Under the pieces are notes generated by a model, which did not search any database, was not told the origin of the DNA, and worked only from the letters and a program-made list of their open reading frames with translations. Below, piece after piece: positions 30,233 to 39,559 of a stretch of 58,911 nt of DNA. This DNA is from Thermoleophilia bacterium (GTDB taxonomy: Bacteria; Actinomycetota; Thermoleophilia; Gaiellales; Gaiellaceae). Position 1 is the first letter of the stretch, and every line of letters begins with the position of its first letter. The stretch lies in the NCBI GenBank assembly GCA_009694305.1, contig SHVL01000009.1, positions 1-58,911 on the forward strand. The letters run 5' to 3'. The position numbers and the translations under genes are program-made.

Positions 30233-33200
30233 GCGGCCTCGTAACCGAGTCGTTCGTCGGGCTCGAGCGAACGTCGGCGCTCCCACGGCGCTCACTACGA
30301 GTCAACGTCAGCCTCGCCTTCGTCGGTGATGTTGCGGTCAAGGCCTCGAGCCTGCTCGTACTGCTCGCACTTGCGCGCATTCTCTCGACCCCCGAGCTCG
30401 CGCATCTGGGTATTGCGCTCGCGCTCGGTACGGTTGCGGCGACCGTCCTCGACGGTGGTGCATCCACGATCCTCGTGCGGGACGGCTCCACCCCGGGCCT
30501 CCGCACCGCGCTCGCGCTCGGGTCGGGCCTCGCACGACTTCCCGTCGCCTGCGCCGTTGTCGCCGCAGGCGCCGTCATCGGCATGGTGTTCGGTCAGATC
30601 GGCCTCGGGCTGGCGACTGCTGGCCTGGCCATCGCCATGGCCTCTGCGCTCACGTTCCTCGCCGCCTACCGGGCAACGCAGGATTTCACCACCGAGGCAC
30701 TGGCGAAGATCGTCGTGGCCGCTTGCACTCCTCTCCTCGTGCTCGGCCTCGCTGTCTCTCGCCCGACTGCCACTGTCGCCGTCCTCGGCTTCGCCCTCTC
30801 GTGGGTAGCAGGAATCCTCCTCCTCTGGGCTCGCGCGTCCCGCGTTGGGCCGTGGGGCATCGCCGCACCGATGCTGCCGTCTCTGCTCGCGGGGATGCCG
30901 TTCGCGGCGATGGCCGTTGCGACTCTTGCCTACTACCGCTCGGGCACGATCTTCCTGGGCCTGACGGCTCCGGCGGCAGAGACCGCCGGCTACACCCTCG
31001 CCGCGGCAATCGGATTCGGCCTGCTCGTCCTCCCGAACGCAATCACTACGGGCCTCCTTCCGCGCCTCTCGGCCGAGCCCGACCTCGCGCGTCGCCGGGA
31101 TGCGGTCGGAGCCTCGCTTCGCTGGTGCACGGCCCTCTGCGGGATCCTCGCGACAGCCGTGCTCGTGTTTGCGGCGACCGGGGTAGGCCTCGTCTTCGGG
31201 AAGGAGTACGAGAACGCGGCGGTGCCGCTCGCGATCCTCGGGCTCGCACTCGTCCCGGTGGGAATCAGCTCCGTTCTCGGCACGGCGCTGATCGCGCAGC
31301 GCCGGACGACCGTGGTGGCACACCAGGTCGGCATCGCACTCGTGCTCAACCTCGCCCTCTGCGCGGTGCTCGTACCGCGCCTTGGCGCCTCGGGGGCCGC
31401 TCTCGCGACGCTGGTGACCGAGGTGTTCGCCGTCGGCTATCTCGCGTCACGGTCTACGGCGCTCACCCCGTGGTATCTCGCGCTCCCTGCAGCACGACGA
31501 CTCGCTGCCGGTGTCAGCGGAGGTATTGCAGCGCTGCTCGCACTCGAGGTCGTGGCGATCAACTCGAGCTACGGGTTGCGCGTGATCTCGGACGCTCCGA
31601 GCTACCTCGCACTTCTCCCGCGTATGGCGGCCCGCCCGCTGGAGCCCGTGAGCGCATTCTTCACCACCTCCACGCTCGCCGAGAATCATGCGGGGCCCTA
31701 TACCCAGGCGCTTGCATCCCTCTGGAATGTGATCGGTGGCGACACCTGGAATGCCGGCCAGCTACCCCGGTTCCTCGGACTCGTCGGCCTCGGCACAACC
31801 CTGCTCCTGCTCCACGCAACGTTCGTGTGGTGCCGCTCGCAGGCCGGGTCGCGTGCGGCGTGGATCACGCTCCCTGTCCTGCTCGTCCTCTTTGGCCCCG
31901 CTCACGTGATCTGGGCTGGCGACTTCACCTTCCACGGCTTTCTCTACGCCGCCTACTACCCGCAGACAGTCGGGATGGCGCTGATGCTGTACACGCTCGT
32001 CGTGACCGAAGGGCCACCCCGCCGCCTGGGTATCGGCTTCGGCTCGACGCTCGTCTGCGCCACCTTGCTCGTCCATCCGTTCACGGGACTGCTGCTGTGC
32101 GTGCTGCTGCTCGTGCGCGGCATCGTCGCAGCGAACGCCCGTCGTGCCGGCTGGGGAGCAGGCAGTAAATGCCTGCTGATCGGCTTCACCGTGGCGCAGG
32201 TCTGGCCATCGTTCTCGATCACGCAGGCGCTCGGTGAATCCGGTGTGCACGGAGCACTGCTCGTGGCGATCTGCACGCTCGGGCCGGTTGCCGGGCGCGT
32301 AGCTCCCCCTGTCGGAAACCGCCTGGGCCACGCCTACCGGCGGGTGCTCGAGGGACTCTCCTCGCGAGATGCGATCCTGGCGCTCGCCGTCGCCGGAGTG
32401 GGCACGCTCGTCATACTTGCCGGGTTCGAGGTACTGCTCTTCGGGCAGCCCAATCCGGATCCGCTCGTGCATACGAACCGCCTCAGCCTCTACTGGGTCG
32501 AAGACCGTTGGCGCTGGCCGCTCATGCTCGCCGGCGGCTGGGTCGGGATCGTCGGCCTCGCACGCCTTGCGCTGAAGACGACCGCGCTACCCCTTGTCTG
32601 GTTCGGAGGCTGCTATCTCGTCGGCATCGCGGGTGCAGTCGGCCTGCCCCTGCCTCTCTGGTGGCGGCTCCTCCTCTTCTGCCAGATCCCGCTCGCGCTC
32701 GGTGTTGCAGTTCTCCTCGCCGATCGGCAACGGATACCGCGTCCCGTTGTCCTCGCCACTGCGGGACTGATCGGATCGGGCACGCTCAAGATCCTCACCC
32801 TCGTCCTCGCCCCCGCGACAATCACGTACTTCGGCACGCAACTTCAGCCGTCCTACTCGCTCGGGACGATCGTCCCGAAGGCACCCGGCATCGTCGCGTC
32901 CGACCCCTTCACGAGCTACTTCGTGCCCGGAGCGACGGGCCATCGTGTCCTCGTCGTGACGAAGGCTCACGTCACCTCGCAGGCCGAGCTCGAACAGGCA
33001 CAACGCGGCTACCAGCTCCTGCATCGGTTCGCAATGGACAACGACTGGTGGGATGCCGCGCAGACGATGTACCGACAGGGTGTCCGCTACGTCGTCGTCG
33101 AGAAGTCAACGTCGCTTCGAGCCCCGACCCTCGAGCGCTTCTCCACCGGCCCGACACCGCTTGTCCGCACACAGAGCGACCGCGCGCTGCTCGGTCGCTA

Positions 33201-33291
33201 CTTCTACCGCAACAATCGCGTCGGCACCCTCCTCTACGACGAGGAGCCGTACGTGGTCTACCGGCTCGAGCCAAAGAAGCTCTTCCCGTGA
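30229..33291 (+). CDS. Polysaccharide flippase fused to a GT-C-like membrane protein
   Basis: 1020 aa from TTG 30229. Residues about 15-430 form a 12- to 14-segment MOP/Wzx-type flippase (VKASSLLVLLALARI, GVGLVFGKEYENAAVPLAIL typical). Residues about 440-890 add another roughly ten membrane segments of GT-C/PMT style, with an exoplasmic loop after the first (VISDAPSYLALL...). Residues 890-1020 are a soluble domain ending in YVVVEK, DEEPYVVYRLE. One polypeptide would both flip and extend or polymerise the glycan. TTG start and stop overlaps (TTGA, GTGA) tie it to its neighbours. Two genes fused by sequencing error is unlikely as one long frame persists. Confidence 0.8.
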   Translation: MSGLVTESFVGLERTSALPRRSLRVNVSLAFVGDVAVKASSLLVLLALARILSTPELAHLGIALALGTVAATVLDGGASTILVRDGSTPGLRTALALGSGLARLPVACAVVAAGAVIGMVFGQIGLGLATAGLAIAMASALTFLAAYRATQDFTTEALAKIVVAACTPLLVLGLAVSRPTATVAVLGFALSWVAGILLLWARASRVGPWGIAAPMLPSLLAGMPFAAMAVATLAYYRSGTIFLGLTAPAAETAGYTLAAAIGFGLLVLPNAITTGLLPRLSAEPDLARRRDAVGASLRWCTALCGILATAVLVFAATGVGLVFGKEYENAAVPLAILGLALVPVGISSVLGTALIAQRRTTVVAHQVGIALVLNLALCAVLVPRLGASGAALATLVTEVFAVGYLASRSTALTPWYLALPAARRLAAGVSGGIAALLALEVVAINSSYGLRVISDAPSYLALLPRMAARPLEPVSAFFTTSTLAENHAGPYTQALASLWNVIGGDTWNAGQLPRFLGLVGLGTTLLLLHATFVWCRSQAGSRAAWITLPVLLVLFGPAHVIWAGDFTFHGFLYAAYYPQTVGMALMLYTLVVTEGPPRRLGIGFGSTLVCATLLVHPFTGLLLCVLLLVRGIVAANARRAGWGAGSKCLLIGFTVAQVWPSFSITQALGESGVHGALLVAICTLGPVAGRVAPPVGNRLGHAYRRVLEGLSSRDAILALAVAGVGTLVILAGFEVLLFGQPNPDPLVHTNRLSLYWVEDRWRWPLMLAGGWVGIVGLARLALKTTALPLVWFGGCYLVGIAGAVGLPLPLWWRLLLFCQIPLALGVAVLLADRQRIPRPVVLATAGLIGSGTLKILTLVLAPATITYFGTQLQPSYSLGTIVPKAPGIVASDPFTSYFVPGATGHRVLVVTKAHVTSQAELEQAQRGYQLLHRFAMDNDWWDAAQTMYRQGVRYVVVEKSTSLRAPTLERFSTGPTPLVRTQSDRALLGRYFYRNNRVGTLLYDEEPYVVYRLEPKKLFP

Positions 33292-34145
33292 GCGCGCCCG
33301 AGCCCCTGCTCACGGTCGTCGTGTGCACGCACGGCCGCCCGAACGACCTCCGTCGCTGCCTCGCGAGCATCGCGCTGCTCGACGACCCGGTCGAGGCGAT
33401 CGTCGTGGACTCTGCCTCCGACCCGCCGTGTGCCGACGTCGTTGTACCGTTCCGGGCCCGGTACATCCGTGAAGACGAGCCGGGCCTCTCGATTGCGCGA
33501 AACACGGCTCTCCGCGCCGCGTCTTGCGGGCTCGTCGCGTTCGTTGACGACGACACCGAGCTCGAGCCAGACTGGGCCCGTAGGATCCTGGCGCCGTTCT
33601 CCGATCCACGCGTCGGCTGCGTGGGCGGCACCTGCGTGGCACGCTTTGCCACGACCCGGCCCGCCTGGCTCTCGGATCGACTTCTGCAGTACGCCGGGAT
33701 CACGCACTTCGGGCAGCAGGCTCGTCTCTCGACGACGACGGCAGACCTCCCGTTCGGCGCCAATCTGTGTGTTCGGCGCGACGCGGTGCTGGCGGCCGGC
33801 GGCTTCCCGGAGACACTCGGGCGGATCGGCACCGATCTCCTCTCGGGCGAGGAGTCGGCGCTCATGGTGTCGCTGCGCCGGGACGGCTGGCTGATCTGGC
33901 TGCAGCCGGATGCGGTCGTCCACCATCACGTTTCGGCAGAACGGTGCGCGGGCGACTACTACTGGAGGCGACTCTGGTGGCAGGGCATCTCACGGGCCCG
34001 GGGCGGCCCCACGGTAGGCATCACGGCACGGTTGCTGATTGCCGCCCCCGTGCGTCTCGCCCTCTGGGCACTCACCCGCGACCGCTTCTACCTCTACCGT
34101 ACTGCGGAGACCGTGGGCTACCTCCGCGAGGCCGCCCGCTCGTGA
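33288..34145 (+). CDS. GT2 family glycosyltransferase
   Basis: 285 aa from GTG 33288. GT2 A-fold: TVVVCTHGRPNDLRRCLAS, IVVDSASD, AFVDDDTELEPDW (D-x-D) and FGANLCVRRDAVLAAGGF (GT2 acceptor motif). A C-terminal amphipathic segment suggests membrane association. It starts within the stop of the flippase fusion (GTGA) and ends in the start of the next GT2 gene (GTGA). Confidence 0.88.
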   Translation: MSAPEPLLTVVVCTHGRPNDLRRCLASIALLDDPVEAIVVDSASDPPCADVVVPFRARYIREDEPGLSIARNTALRAASCGLVAFVDDDTELEPDWARRILAPFSDPRVGCVGGTCVARFATTRPAWLSDRLLQYAGITHFGQQARLSTTTADLPFGANLCVRRDAVLAAGGFPETLGRIGTDLLSGEESALMVSLRRDGWLIWLQPDAVVHHHVSAERCAGDYYWRRLWWQGISRARGGPTVGITARLLIAAPVRLALWALTRDRFYLYRTAETVGYLREAARS

Positions 34146-34972
34146 GTGTTGGCGCGGATCCCCTGATCACCGTGGTCATCCCGGCCTGGGGCGACTACGT
34201 CTCACTGCTTCCCGGATGCGTCGCATCGGTGCTCAGCCAGGAAGGGCCATCGATACGCGTCGTTGTCGTGGACAACGCATCTGATCTCCCGCTTCCCGGG
34301 CTTCCAGAAGCGGTGGACGTTGTCCGGTTGCCGGAGCGCCTGGGAGTCGGAGGCGCGCGGAACGCGGTGCTGGGCCACATCGAGTCGCCGCTCGTGTGCT
34401 TCTTCGATGTAGACGACCTGATGCTTCCCGGGATGCTCGCGGCACTGACTCGTGGCCTTGCTACGAGGGAGGACTCCGTCGGATGTGTCGGGAGATTTCT
34501 CTCCTGGAACGCCGCCACGGACGTGCGAACGGATACGGCGCGGATGCCTCGGCCGGTCGTCTACCGCCTCTCGCCTCACCGGCGGCTGTTCGCCGCATCC
34601 AGCCTGCTGTTCAACTCGTTCCTCGTCGCGGGCGGGGTCTACCGCACGCAGGCCGTCCGCGACGCGGGCGGCTTCGGTGACGGCAACCTCGGGGAGGACT
34701 GGCTCCTTGCGATCGGCCTCTCACTACGCGGCAGCCTCGTGTTTCTCCCTGACCCGCTCTTCCTCCACCGTATCGAAGCCGGGTCGCTCTGGCACCGACG
34801 GCACGAACGCGCTGACGTCGAGCGCCTCTACGCCGCGGCCAGGGAGAGGATTGACCGGGACACCGCGGCACCGTCGTGGGTACGCCGATCGCTCCCTGCC
34901 GCACACCTCGTCCATCGGTTCGAGGTCTTCCGCCGCACGCGCGGAGGGTCACTCCACCCGGCAGTGCCATGA
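34142..34972 (+). CDS. GT2 family glycosyltransferase
   Basis: 276 aa from GTG 34142. The A-fold core is TVVIPAWGDYVSLLPGCVAS, VVVVDNASD, CFFDVDDLMLPG and GVYRTQAVRDAGGFGDGNLGEDW (the E-D-W acceptor motif). A second GT2 of similar size directly after the first probably adds a different residue to the same glycan. 4-nt overlaps on both sides. Confidence 0.88.
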   Translation: MSVGADPLITVVIPAWGDYVSLLPGCVASVLSQEGPSIRVVVVDNASDLPLPGLPEAVDVVRLPERLGVGGARNAVLGHIESPLVCFFDVDDLMLPGMLAALTRGLATREDSVGCVGRFLSWNAATDVRTDTARMPRPVVYRLSPHRRLFAASSLLFNSFLVAGGVYRTQAVRDAGGFGDGNLGEDWLLAIGLSLRGSLVFLPDPLFLHRIEAGSLWHRRHERADVERLYAAARERIDRDTAAPSWVRRSLPAAHLVHRFEVFRRTRGGSLHPAVP

Positions 34973-36465
34973 GCGTGCTCCAGGGCACGGTACGGACGGC
35001 ACGGCCCGCGACACGGTTCACGACCACGGTCGTTGCCGTGTCTGCAGCCACGGGCCTTGCTTCGGTGGTCGCATTTATGATCCGGACGGCACAGGCCCAT
35101 GTGGGCCTCCTCTACCCGGACGGCTACCAGTACCTCCTCATGGCCCGCGGGCTTGCCGAGCACCTGAGTCCGACCACGCGACTCGGGCCTGCGGGAGACC
35201 TGTTCGTTCCGAGCCTCGACGCCGCCGTCAAGCCACTGTTTCCCGCTCTGATCGCTGCCGCAGACCGGCTCGGAGCCGACCCGCTCGTTGCGGCACGCAC
35301 GATCACGACGCTCGCTGCAGCGGCCGTGGTCGTCCTCGCAGGCCTCCTCGTCCTGCGACTGACGGGATCGGCCGCAGGGGCGATCGTCGCGGGGGCGGCG
35401 TGTCTACTCAGCCCCACGCTGACGTTCTGGTCCGGCTTCATGGGGGCCGACCCCCTCGCCCAGGCGCTCGCTCTCGGTTCGGGGCTCGCCTGTGCGTCAC
35501 GTCGTCCGGTCGTTGCCGGCTCCCTCGCGGGCCTTGCGATAGCCACGCGGCCAGAGTTTGCCGTCATCGGGATTGCGGCGACGCTCGCAGCGCTCTGCTC
35601 CGGGCGGCTTCGACACGATGCAATCCGTGCGGCCGCAAGCGGCGCACTGTCCCTCACAGCGGCCTACCTCGTCGTCCACCCCACGCTTGCACTTCCCGCC
35701 CCTGCCCTCGTTGTCGCCGGTTTGCTCGCAACCTGCCTCGCCGCCACCGGCATGGTCGCCGCCTACCGCGAGCCCCGGGTCGGTGTGGCAGCAACCGCCG
35801 TCACGGCCGTGTTCCTCGCATCCGGGGCAGCGGGTCACACCGTTGTGCGAGCCGACGCTCTCGTCCTCGGGCTCGCCGTGGCCGGCGTGCTCCTCCTGGC
35901 CCTCACGGGCGGTGACCGCCTGATGACCGCGTTCGTCACCACCTCCGCCGTCTCGCTCGTCGTCGTCTACACGCTCAAGAACCCGAATGCCGACCGGTAC
36001 CTCGCCGTCCTCGTCCCGATGGCCGCCGTCGTGGCCGGCGCCGCCGTCGCGCATCTCGGCAAGATGCCGGGCCGCCGTACGCTCGCAGTTCCCGTCGTCG
36101 CGACACTCCTCGTCGCGGCACTCCTCGTCGCGACGACGGTTGCACCGACCCGGCCCGACGTCGGCCCGGACGCGTTCGCCACACTCGCCCCGCAGCTCAC
36201 CGATGAGCCTGCTCTACCGCTCGTGACAGCTGCCCCGGACGCGTTCGGCTGGCTCCTGCCAGAGCGGAGCGTTCGCGCACTGCGCCCGGGGGCGCGCGGC
36301 CTGATCCTGCTCGACGGCGCCCAACGGCTCTACGCACCCGACCTCGATGCCCGCGGCTCCGAGGTTGCGCGGTTCGACCAGGCGTCCTTCCTGCGGCCGA
36401 ACGGCTCGGTGGACACCGGACAGATGTTCCTCGTCACGGGCGTCGTCACCCGTCGTTCGCACTAG
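34969..36465 (+). CDS. GT-C-type glycosyltransferase (PMT/ArnT-like membrane protein)
   Basis: 498 aa from ATG 34969, about twelve membrane segments. An exoplasmic loop after the first helix holds YPDGYQYLLMARGLAEH (the D-x-Y-like acidic motif of GT-C enzymes), and a later Arg-Pro pair is present (ATRPEFAVIG). The C-terminal 90 residues are soluble. GT-C enzymes use lipid-linked sugars, possibly produced by the GT2 at 27945. Last gene of the operon; its stop overlaps the converging Mur-ligase-like gene. Confidence 0.78.
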   Translation: MSVLQGTVRTARPATRFTTTVVAVSAATGLASVVAFMIRTAQAHVGLLYPDGYQYLLMARGLAEHLSPTTRLGPAGDLFVPSLDAAVKPLFPALIAAADRLGADPLVAARTITTLAAAAVVVLAGLLVLRLTGSAAGAIVAGAACLLSPTLTFWSGFMGADPLAQALALGSGLACASRRPVVAGSLAGLAIATRPEFAVIGIAATLAALCSGRLRHDAIRAAASGALSLTAAYLVVHPTLALPAPALVVAGLLATCLAATGMVAAYREPRVGVAATAVTAVFLASGAAGHTVVRADALVLGLAVAGVLLLALTGGDRLMTAFVTTSAVSLVVVYTLKNPNADRYLAVLVPMAAVVAGAAVAHLGKMPGRRTLAVPVVATLLVAALLVATTVAPTRPDVGPDAFATLAPQLTDEPALPLVTAAPDAFGWLLPERSVRALRPGARGLILLDGAQRLYAPDLDARGSEVARFDQASFLRPNGSVDTGQMFLVTGVVTRRSH

Positions 36466-37847
36466 CTGCTCTCGGGCAGCAGACGGTCGCACCCGGCAAC
36501 GAGAGCCTCGAATCCTGCACGCTCCTCGAGCGGCAGGGGGTGCAGCGGCGAGAAGACGATCGCCGCTGCACCCGCGGCACGGTCTCCCGCCGCACGCACG
36601 GCCGCTGCGATGTCGTCCACGATCACTGCGTCTACCTCTCGCTGTTCGAGCAACGGGCCGAGCCTCGCGCCCCCGGCCCCGAAGAGGACAACGCAACGGG
36701 CTGCGCGTGCGATCTCGTCGCAGGCACGATCGAGCAACGCAGACTCCTCTGCAGTCGCATGGACAGGGCCTCCACCGGCATCGTCTCTTCCTCCCGCGAT
36801 CAGAACGACGGAGCAATCGGGATATCCGGCAAGCAATGCGGCGGACTTCATGGGGGTCGCGGCCATCCCGTCGTCAACAACGGGAACTCCTCGTAACGAG
36901 GCGACGGGCCGGGCGCGGTAGGGCAACGACGCGGTCGAGCCGATGAGGCCGGCGATGGCGCCGGCCGAGACGCCAGCCGCTCTCGCGATCGCAGCCGCCG
37001 CAACGACGTTTCCCCGGTGAGTGCCGCCCTCGGCCAACGGGCCGAGGCGAACCTCCGCACCTGAAGGCTCAACGAGGACGACGTTCGAGCCGTGGTCGAG
37101 ATACGCACCTTCCCCGGGCGAATCTCGGAGCGAGAACGCGACAACGCGGCCCGGCGCGTCATCGGCAAACCGCACCGAGGCGTCGTCTGCGTTGACGACG
37201 AGCACATCGTTGACGCTCTGGTGTCGCACGATCGTCGCCTTTGCCGCGTGGTAGCGCGGGAGGTCACCGTGGAGCTCGAGATGGTCGGGCCAGAACGAGA
37301 CGACAGCGGCAACCGTCGGGCTGTGACACATGAAAGCGAGATGCGAGCTCGTCAGCTCGACGAGAAGCACCTGCTGCCGAGAGAGGCCTGTGCGGGTCAG
37401 CAGGTCGAGCAGGTCGGCGGTGGGCCAGAGGTTCCCGGCGCGTGCACCTGCGCTCAGGGCAATGTCTCGTCCATCCGCGCGGAGCATTGAGGCGACGAGC
37501 GACGTGGTCGTCGTCTTGCCGGCGGTGCCCGTGATCCCGATCGTGGGGCCCTGCCAGCGTTCGAGGAGAAGGTCTCCGAGACACGAGATGCGTGTTCCCT
37601 GCGCGCGAAGCCGAGCGACGCGAGGGGCGACCTCCGGTGTCCAGACATCGAGGTAGGCGACCTCCGCTTCTCCCGGCTCGGCGTCGAGATCGGTATCAGG
37701 CTCGACGCTGATCCCGAGGCCGCGCAGTGCCGAGACCTCGGCCGTCTCCGACTCCGGTGCGGCGATCCGTACCGCCTGCCCTTCGCCTGCGAGGAAGCGA
37801 GCGAGTCCGCAGGCGTCGGCGTCGAATCCCTCGACGAGCGCCGTCAT
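36462..37847 (-). CDS. Mur ligase family protein (MurD-like)
   Basis: 461 aa. N-terminal Rossmann domain, ATP-binding GITGTAGKTTTT (Walker A), middle domain with VVSFWPDHLELHG..P.YHAAKATI (compare MurD N-x-x-P-D-H-L-x-x-H-x-x-x-x-Y-x-x-A-K), and C-terminal domain with LIAGGRDDAGGG. It is of MurD length, but key MurD residues are altered (F-W for N-I before PDHL), and it lies beside polysaccharide genes rather than in a mur cluster. It may be a genuine divergent MurD, or join an amino acid to another cell-envelope acceptor. It is convergent with the polysaccharide operon. Confidence 0.7.
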   Translation of the reverse strand: MTALVEGFDADACGLARFLAGEGQAVRIAAPESETAEVSALRGLGISVEPDTDLDAEPGEAEVAYLDVWTPEVAPRVARLRAQGTRISCLGDLLLERWQGPTIGITGTAGKTTTTSLVASMLRADGRDIALSAGARAGNLWPTADLLDLLTRTGLSRQQVLLVELTSSHLAFMCHSPTVAAVVSFWPDHLELHGDLPRYHAAKATIVRHQSVNDVLVVNADDASVRFADDAPGRVVAFSLRDSPGEGAYLDHGSNVVLVEPSGAEVRLGPLAEGGTHRGNVVAAAAIARAAGVSAGAIAGLIGSTASLPYRARPVASLRGVPVVDDGMAATPMKSAALLAGYPDCSVVLIAGGRDDAGGGPVHATAEESALLDRACDEIARAARCVVLFGAGGARLGPLLEQREVDAVIVDDIAAAVRAAGDRAAGAAAIVFSPLHPLPLEERAGFEALVAGCDRLLPESS

Positions 37848-37856
37848 CGCTCGCAG

Positions 37857-37885
37857 GCCCGGCGCCGCTCATGCGGGCGCCGGGC
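37857..37885 (-). terminator. Hairpin terminator after mmsA
   Basis: GCCCGGCGCC, 9-nt loop, GGCGCCGGGC: perfect 10-bp stem between the mmsA stop and the downstream Mur-ligase gene. No U-run on either strand, so it may be Rho-assisted or only partial. Confidence 0.6.
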
Positions 37886-37896
37886 TCGAGCGTCCA

Positions 37897-39441
37897 CTAT
37901 CGCGTCTGCGGGAATCCGAGATCCACCCTGCTCGTGGCAGGGTCGGGCCAGCGGCTCGTGACGACCTTCCCCCGCGTGTAGAAGTGGATGCCGTCGGGTC
38001 CGTAGATGTGGCTGTCGCCGAAGAGAGACGCCTTCCAGCCACCAAAGGAGTAGTAGGCAACGGGAACCGGGATCGGCACGTTGATCCCCACCATGCCGAC
38101 GTTGACGTCGAACTGGAACTGGCGGGCAACACCCCCGTCACGGGTGAAGATCGCCGTGCCGTTGCCGTAGGGATTGTCGTTGACCAGCTTCAGCGCCTCG
38201 TCGTAGGTGCCGACGCGGACGACCGACAGCACCGGCCCGAAGATCTCGTCGCGGTAGCAATCCATGTCCGTCGTGACACCGTCGAGCAGCGAGACCCCGA
38301 GGAAGAAGCCGTCGCCCCCGGGCACCGACTCGCGCCCGTCGGCAAGCAGTCTGGCACCCTGCTGCGTCCCCGATTCGAGATAGGATGCCACCTTGTCGCG
38401 ATGCGCCTGCGTGACGAGCGGGCCCATCTCCGAGGCCGGGTCCATTCCGTCCCCGACGGTGATCGCGGGAAGGCGCTCCTGGATCGCCGCGACCAGGGGA
38501 TCCGCCACGTCTCCGACGGCGAGGACAACCGAGACCGCCATGCACCTCTCGCCCGCCGAGCCGTAGGCCGCACTGACGGCCGCATCCGCCGCCATCGAGA
38601 TGTCCGCGTCGGGAAGGACGATCATGTGATTCTTCGCGCCACCGAGCGCCTGCACGCGCTTGCCGTGCTTCGTCCCGGTCTCGTAGATGTAGCGGGCGAT
38701 CGGTGTCGAGCCGACGAAGCTCAGCGCGGCAACGTCCGGATGCTCGAGCAGCGCGTCAACCGCGACCTTGTCGCCGTGGACGACGTTGAAGACGCCGTCC
38801 GGCAGACCCGCCTCCCTGAGCAACTCGGCCGTGAACACCGATGCCGAGGGATCCTTCTCCGACGGCTTCAACACGAACGTGTTACCGCAGGCGATCGCCG
38901 GGGCCCACATCCACATCGGGACCATCGCCGGGAAGTTGAACGGTGTGATACCCGCGACGACCCCCACGGGTTGCCTGATCGAGTACACGTCTACGCCCGT
39001 TGAAGCCTGCTCCGAGAACTCCCCCTTGAGCAACGTGGGAATACCACATGCGAACTCGATCACCTCGAGACCCCGCGTCACCTCGCCCATCGCGTCGGAG
39101 AGCACCTTCCCGTGCTCGGCGACGAGCAGCTTCGCGATGTCCTCCTTGTGCGTGTGAACCAGCTGGCGGATGTTGAACATCAGCTCCGCCCGCCGGGCAA
39201 GCGAGACGGTGCGCCAGGAGACGAACGTCTCCTTCGCAACCCGCACGGCGGCGCCGACCTCGTCGGCCGATGCAAGGTCAACTGCACCGGTCTGCCGGCC
39301 GGTTGCCGGATTGAAGACCGGACTCGTTCGGCCCGATGTCCCGGCTACGCCGCGGCCGCCGACCCAGTGGTGGATGGGCGCGATAGCATCGTCGGTCGTT
39401 TTCCCGGCGCTCTCACCTGATGCCGATACGAGTTCTGTCAT
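37897..39441 (-). CDS. mmsA: Methylmalonate-semialdehyde dehydrogenase (CoA-acylating)
   Basis: 514 aa from ATG 39441, with AGGAGG 7-8 nt upstream. ALDH fold with ITPFNFPAMVPMWMWAPAIACGN, LGGAKNHMIVLPDAD and the catalytic Cys in GSAGERCMA. The sequence PTLLKGEFSEQ.STGVDVYSIRQPVGV is characteristic of MmsA/IolA and not of other aldehyde dehydrogenases. It converts (methyl)malonate semialdehyde to propionyl- or acetyl-CoA in valine or inositol catabolism. With ino1 in the same window an IolA role is possible, but no other iol gene is present. Confidence 0.92.
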   Translation of the reverse strand: MTELVSASGESAGKTTDDAIAPIHHWVGGRGVAGTSGRTSPVFNPATGRQTGAVDLASADEVGAAVRVAKETFVSWRTVSLARRAELMFNIRQLVHTHKEDIAKLLVAEHGKVLSDAMGEVTRGLEVIEFACGIPTLLKGEFSEQASTGVDVYSIRQPVGVVAGITPFNFPAMVPMWMWAPAIACGNTFVLKPSEKDPSASVFTAELLREAGLPDGVFNVVHGDKVAVDALLEHPDVAALSFVGSTPIARYIYETGTKHGKRVQALGGAKNHMIVLPDADISMAADAAVSAAYGSAGERCMAVSVVLAVGDVADPLVAAIQERLPAITVGDGMDPASEMGPLVTQAHRDKVASYLESGTQQGARLLADGRESVPGGDGFFLGVSLLDGVTTDMDCYRDEIFGPVLSVVRVGTYDEALKLVNDNPYGNGTAIFTRDGGVARQFQFDVNVGMVGINVPIPVPVAYYSFGGWKASLFGDSHIYGPDGIHFYTRGKVVTSRWPDPATSRVDLGFPQTR

Positions 39442-39559
39442 GTCTGCCTCCTGGAGATGTTCCGACAGGGTATCTCGTCTTCGCCCCATGGCCGCGGCGA
39501 ACACGGCCCGCATCGTGCACGCTCATCTCCAGAGGCGCGCTCCTGCACTCGACGGCGCT

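Noticed and set aside
35497-36054. Minus-strand Gly/Asp/Glu-rich frame in the GT-C gene
   Set aside because: Antisense of a membrane protein; the repeated Gly-Asp composition is what the reverse of Val/Ala/Ser codons yields.
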